Below are positions 9,701-11,563 of a stretch of DNA of 11,563 nt, piece by piece (positions within the stretch are counted from its first letter, which is position 1; the number at the start of each line of letters is the position of its first letter). The position numbers and the translations under genes are program-made. The notes beneath the pieces were generated by a model. That model did not search any database and had not been told where the DNA came from. It saw only the letters and a program-made list of their open reading frames with translations. The stretch is from Chlamydomonas sphaeroides. Its lineage: Eukaryota > Chlorophyta > Chlorophyceae > Chlamydomonadales > Chlamydomonadaceae. The stretch spans positions 2,540 through 14,102 of the forward strand of contig BDDC01000531.1 in assembly GCA_001662425.1 (NCBI GenBank), read 5' to 3'.

Positions 9701-9843
9701 GCCTGGCTGGCTTCGGTGTGCCGGTGGCGGGGCTTGTCGGGGGCGGCTACGACGACTGCCTGGGCACACTGGCGGCGCGGCACACGGAGCTGCACCGGGC
9801 GGCGGCGGAGCTGTGGGAGGGGCTGGGCCTGGGGCAGGGATAG
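6794..9843 (+). CDS. Zinc-dependent histone deacetylase superfamily protein, nine exons, 382 aa
   Basis: Role by family: removal of acetyl groups from lysine (or related amide hydrolysis) in the arginase/deacetylase fold. Exons: 6794-7066, 7405-7443, 7657-7722, 7954-8058, 8283-8429, 8702-8773, 8944-9138, 9425-9484, 9652-9843; every exon is a whole number of codons. The domain starts at LPVVYHEDYSAP (70-81) with GHRFPM (86-91). The general-base pair is H193-H194 in GGTHHAFPGHGSG. Expected zinc ligands are D231 and H233 in LDLDVHQGDG, and D308 in YDAGVD; the catalytic Tyr is Y352 in GGGYDD. All key residues are present. Residues 1-75 have a single acidic residue (E33) and many Ala, Arg and Ser, as in a mitochondrial or plastid leader. 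The GGTHHAF and LDLALPDGTGD wording is like bacterial and class IV-like enzymes, not class I. A non-histone or organellar substrate is therefore possible. Confidence 0.9.
7271..7352 (+). repeat. 41-bp tandem duplication in deacetylase intron 1
   Basis: Two adjacent 41-bp units, 7271-7311 and 7312-7352, begin GCCCCACTCACAC and differ at two positions by my alignment (T/C and C/T). They lie inside intron 1 (7067-7404), about 50 nt before the acceptor. Confidence 0.85.
7614..7648 (+). repeat. 7-bp tandem repeat before the intron 2 acceptor
   Basis: Five units of TGCCSGC (S is C or G) run up to 8 nt before exon 3, which begins at 7657. They occupy the place where a pyrimidine tract is expected. 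Confidence 0.75.
7861..7930 (+). repeat. 10-bp tandem repeat in deacetylase intron 3
   Basis: Six perfect copies of AGCCTGCCCC (7871-7930) follow one degenerate copy (7861-7870). The array ends in CTAAC (7930-7934), a good branch site, 20 nt before exon 4. The array is minisatellite-like and likely to vary in length. Confidence 0.9.
8447..8469 (+). other. Putative G-quadruplex in deacetylase intron 5
   Basis: Four GGGG tracts at 8447, 8452, 8461 and 8466 are separated by loops of 1, 5 and 1 nt, on the RNA-like strand, 17 nt after the donor at 8430. More G runs follow to about 8507, so alternative quadruplexes are possible. Confidence 0.55.
8774..8943 (+). other. GC-AG intron (deacetylase intron 6)
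   Basis: Exon 6 ends CAG at 8773 and is followed by GCGGGT rather than GT. The next exon begins at 8944 after CCGCAG, with branch site CTAAC at 8917-8921. This junction gives DVHQ-GDG, the expected catalytic motif, in frame. The nearest GT (8778-8779) would leave a phase that shifts exon 7 out of frame. Confidence 0.75.
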
Positions 9844-10983
9844 TGGGGCACGTGGTTGGTGCAGGGGTAGGGAATGCGGGGGAGAAGTAGCTGGTGGGGC
9901 GGTGCGCAGAGACCACAGCAGTGAGGCGTGCCGCGTATAGCTGGTAGGGCCGTCGAGGCGGCTGAGCAGGAGCGTAGCGGCGCCGTGGGGTCAGCCGGCA
10001 GCGTACGTGCGCGGATGTGGCCAGGAGCAACTGCTCGCGAGCTGACCGCATCGCTGAGTGCCGAAGCGGCCGAGCAGGCGACCAGAGCAGAGCGTGAGTG
10101 TGCTGACTGCTGAGCACATGAGCGGCGGCAGGTTCCAGACTAGGTGGACAGCGACAAGCGACGAAAGCTATGGGGCTATAAGCATGAATCGGCAAGAGGT
10201 ATGGACCGGCACACAGGCTGTGTTGGTATGCGTTGCGCGCAGCCACTTGCATGGCGCATGGATCCTTACCGGATCAGGCGGCGCCGGGCCGTAGTGTTAC
10301 ATGCTTGCCCTGGCATTTATTGCTGGACTCAATCGCTTGACAAGAACGCCGCTAGGACGACGAGAGGAAGACGGCCCCATGGGGAGCACAGCATCAGCCA
10401 GCACACAGACATCGCACACAATCACCCACATGCACTTCTCTAAGCGGGCCGCGGGGCGCCCGGAACTCAGAACCCTATGCGCACAGCCAGAGGCGCGTCA
10501 GGCAGTGGGTCAAGCGTCGAGCCCAAACGAAGAAAGTCATCCAGCCGTAACACACGGTCTCACACGTCCCACGCCGTCTCAGCTATCGGTCAACACTGCG
10601 TCAGCTCCACCGGCGCGGCCGGCCGGCACCGGGCCCGCAACGGCCGGCAATGGCGTCGCGGGTCAAACAAGGTCAGGTCGGATCACGCTGCGTGTCAGGT
10701 CATGTCAGGTGGTAATGAGCGGCCCGCTCCTGTACATCTGCCCAGCCCCCCTGCAGGCAGCAGGCGCCCTCTTGCAGCGCCATCAGCACAAGTACCCTCG
10801 CCTGCGTTCGTTGTGTTCAGGACCGCCTCCAGCAGGAGATAGGGCCCACCAGCCATTCTGCTTCCTGTCTAGGCAACTCCAAAGGGGCCCACATACCCAG
10901 CGGACCCTGCGCCAGGCTCCAGCAGTCACGCGCCCCCACGCGCCCCTTCATGGAGCGCACGCACGGTCTGGCAGCGAGCGGCT
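9844..10983. other. Convergent intergenic region and 3' untranslated sequence
   Basis: This lies between the deacetylase stop and the stop of the right-hand minus-strand gene. I find no TGTAA on the plus strand, so the end of the deacetylase transcript is not visible. Short GTCAGGTC-type repeats occur at about 10671-10710, and a GGCCGGC-rich inverted segment at about 10617-10650. I see no RNA gene. The long plus-strand open frame here has AT-rich third positions at its start and is not supported as a gene. Confidence 0.6.
10297..10301 (-). terminator. TGTAA polyadenylation signal
   Basis: TTACA on the plus strand is TGTAA on the minus strand, the usual volvocine polyadenylation signal. It lies about 680 nt past the stop of the right-hand gene, which gives a 3' untranslated region of ordinary length for these algae. 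Confidence 0.55.
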
Positions 10984-11325
10984 TTACTCCAGGTCTCGGC
11001 TCTTGGCAGCCGACATCTCCGCCGCCGGCGCCATGCCCCCGACCGACATCTCAGCCGCGGGCGCCGATGCCTCCGCCGCCGGGGCCTCGAGGCCGCTGGC
11101 GCCTCGGCCGAACGAGCTCTCCCCAGCGGCCTGCGCCGACGCACCGTAGGACGCCTCGCCGGCGGCCGCGGGTGCTCCTGCGCCGTACGAGCCTTCCGCG
11201 GCGGCCGCGGGCATGGCGGACTCCTCGGCGGCTGGCGGCGCGGGGTCGGCAGCGGAGGAGTCGGCCTCGGCGGCCACGGCGTCGGCGGCCTCACCCACCT
11301 CCTCGGCGGCCTTGACGGCGCCGCT
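10984..11325 (-). CDS. Last exon of an unrecognised Ala/Glu/Ser-rich protein (partial)
   Basis: I do not recognise this protein. The terminal exon encodes about 114 residues ending in TAA at 10986-10984. It begins SGAVKAAEEVGEAADAV, which is charged and helix-prone, and continues with degenerate repeats around EGSYGAG, EASYGAS and ESSFGRG, then APAAEMSVGG and APAAEMSA. Third codon positions are strongly G or C, as in the two recognised genes, which is the main reason to call it coding. The frame is closed by a TGA just upstream (11334-11332). An intron therefore probably ends at an AAG acceptor (11328-11326), with TACTAAC at 11373-11367 as branch site. The sequence looks disordered or LEA-like, but I assign no function. 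The 5' part is missing. Confidence 0.5.
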   Translation of the reverse strand, partial: SGAVKAAEEVGEAADAVAAEADSSAADPAPPAAEESAMPAAAAEGSYGAGAPAAAGEASYGASAQAAGESSFGRGASGLEAPAAEASAPAAEMSVGGMAPAAEMSAAKSRDLE

Positions 11326-11366
11326 CTTCGGTCACACCAGCACACGCACAGGGCGGCAGCCAGGGT

Positions 11367-11373
11367 GTTAGTA
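11367..11373 (-). other. Intron branch site TACTAAC
   Basis: GTTAGTA on the plus strand is TACTAAC on the minus strand, a perfect branch-site consensus. It lies about 39 nt before the proposed AAG acceptor and within a proposed 67-nt intron (11392-11326). Confidence 0.5.
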
Positions 11374-11392
11374 GTAGTGAGGAGCTGGTAAC

Positions 11393-11468
11393 CCGAGTTC
11401 GAAACGCCCGCAGCGCCGCAGTGGATGCGCCGCCGCACAGGGGTGCTGCAGCCCAGCTCGATGCGCAG
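11393..11468 (-). CDS. Possible upstream exon of the right-hand gene (partial)
   Basis: A CAG acceptor at 11471-11469 and a GT donor at 11392-11391 would bound a 76-nt exon. In the frame compatible with the last exon it reads CASSWAAAPLCGGASTAALR then AFRTR, somewhat like an organelle leader. An upstream TAG closes that frame, so no start codon is visible here. This is weakly supported. Confidence 0.25.
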
Positions 11469-11513
11469 CTGCGCGGGCACGCCAGACCCGACCCCTAACA
11501 CCGCAGCCCCAGA

Positions 11514-11515
<2 letters not shown>

Positions 11516-11563
<48 letters not shown>
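11516..11563. repeat. Run of 48 C at the window end
   Basis: Every base from 11516 to the end is C. It could be a genuine homopolymer in an intron of the right-hand gene, or an artefact at a contig edge. The sequence alone does not decide. Confidence 0.9.

Noticed and set aside
10301..11149. Plus-strand open frame of 282 codons in the convergent region
   Set aside because: Its codons, especially in the first part, often end in A or T, unlike the real exons here. It has no recognisable domain, and its end is antisense to a better-supported coding exon.
11387..11402. tRNA B-box-like GAGTTCGAAAC
   Set aside because: The flanks do not pair into a T arm, and no A box or acceptor stem is visible upstream.

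Overview
The window looks like nuclear DNA of a chlamydomonadalean (volvocine) green alga. It is very GC-rich. Its genes are split into many short exons by introns of about 70-450 nt that use GTGAGG, GTGCGG or GTGCGC donors, CAG acceptors and CTAAC branch sites. Codons in the exons end almost always in G or C, the proteins carry long Ala/Gln/His/Gly runs, and one TGTAA (the volvocine polyadenylation signal) is present. I cannot name the species.

Layout: (1) 215-6011, minus strand: a ten-exon gene that I could assemble in frame throughout. It encodes a 1148-residue protein with a long low-complexity N-terminal half and a Myb/SANT DNA-binding region of the REB1/TTF-I type (RNA polymerase I termination factor / rDNA-binding family). 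(2) 6012-6793: a divergent intergenic region of about 780 bp with a TATA box serving the right-hand gene, a CCAAT motif and a 14-bp alternating CG palindrome. (3) 6794-9843, plus strand: a nine-exon gene for a 382-residue zinc-dependent deacetylase of the histone deacetylase superfamily. It is closest in motif style to the bacterial/class IV-like group and has a probable organelle-targeting leader. (4) 9844-10983: a convergent intergenic region, probably mostly 3' untranslated sequence. (5) 10984 to at least 11325, minus strand: the last exon of an unrecognised Ala/Glu/Ser-rich protein, preceded by a short intron and an uncertain further exon. (6) 11516-11563: an uninterrupted run of 48 C ending the window.

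The two complete genes are head to head and may share a promoter. A link between an rDNA-binding Myb factor and a deacetylase is attractive, because TTF-I in mammals recruits deacetylase-containing silencing complexes. Here it is only inference from position, and the leader on the deacetylase argues partly against it. I see no mobile element with coding capacity, no CRISPR array, no tRNA or rRNA gene, and no new multi-gene system. The unusual points are mostly in gene structure: a GC-AG intron inside the deacetylase active-site motif, tandem repeats placed just before acceptors, a sequence element shared by two introns of the Myb gene, and several stop-free introns whose length is a multiple of three.
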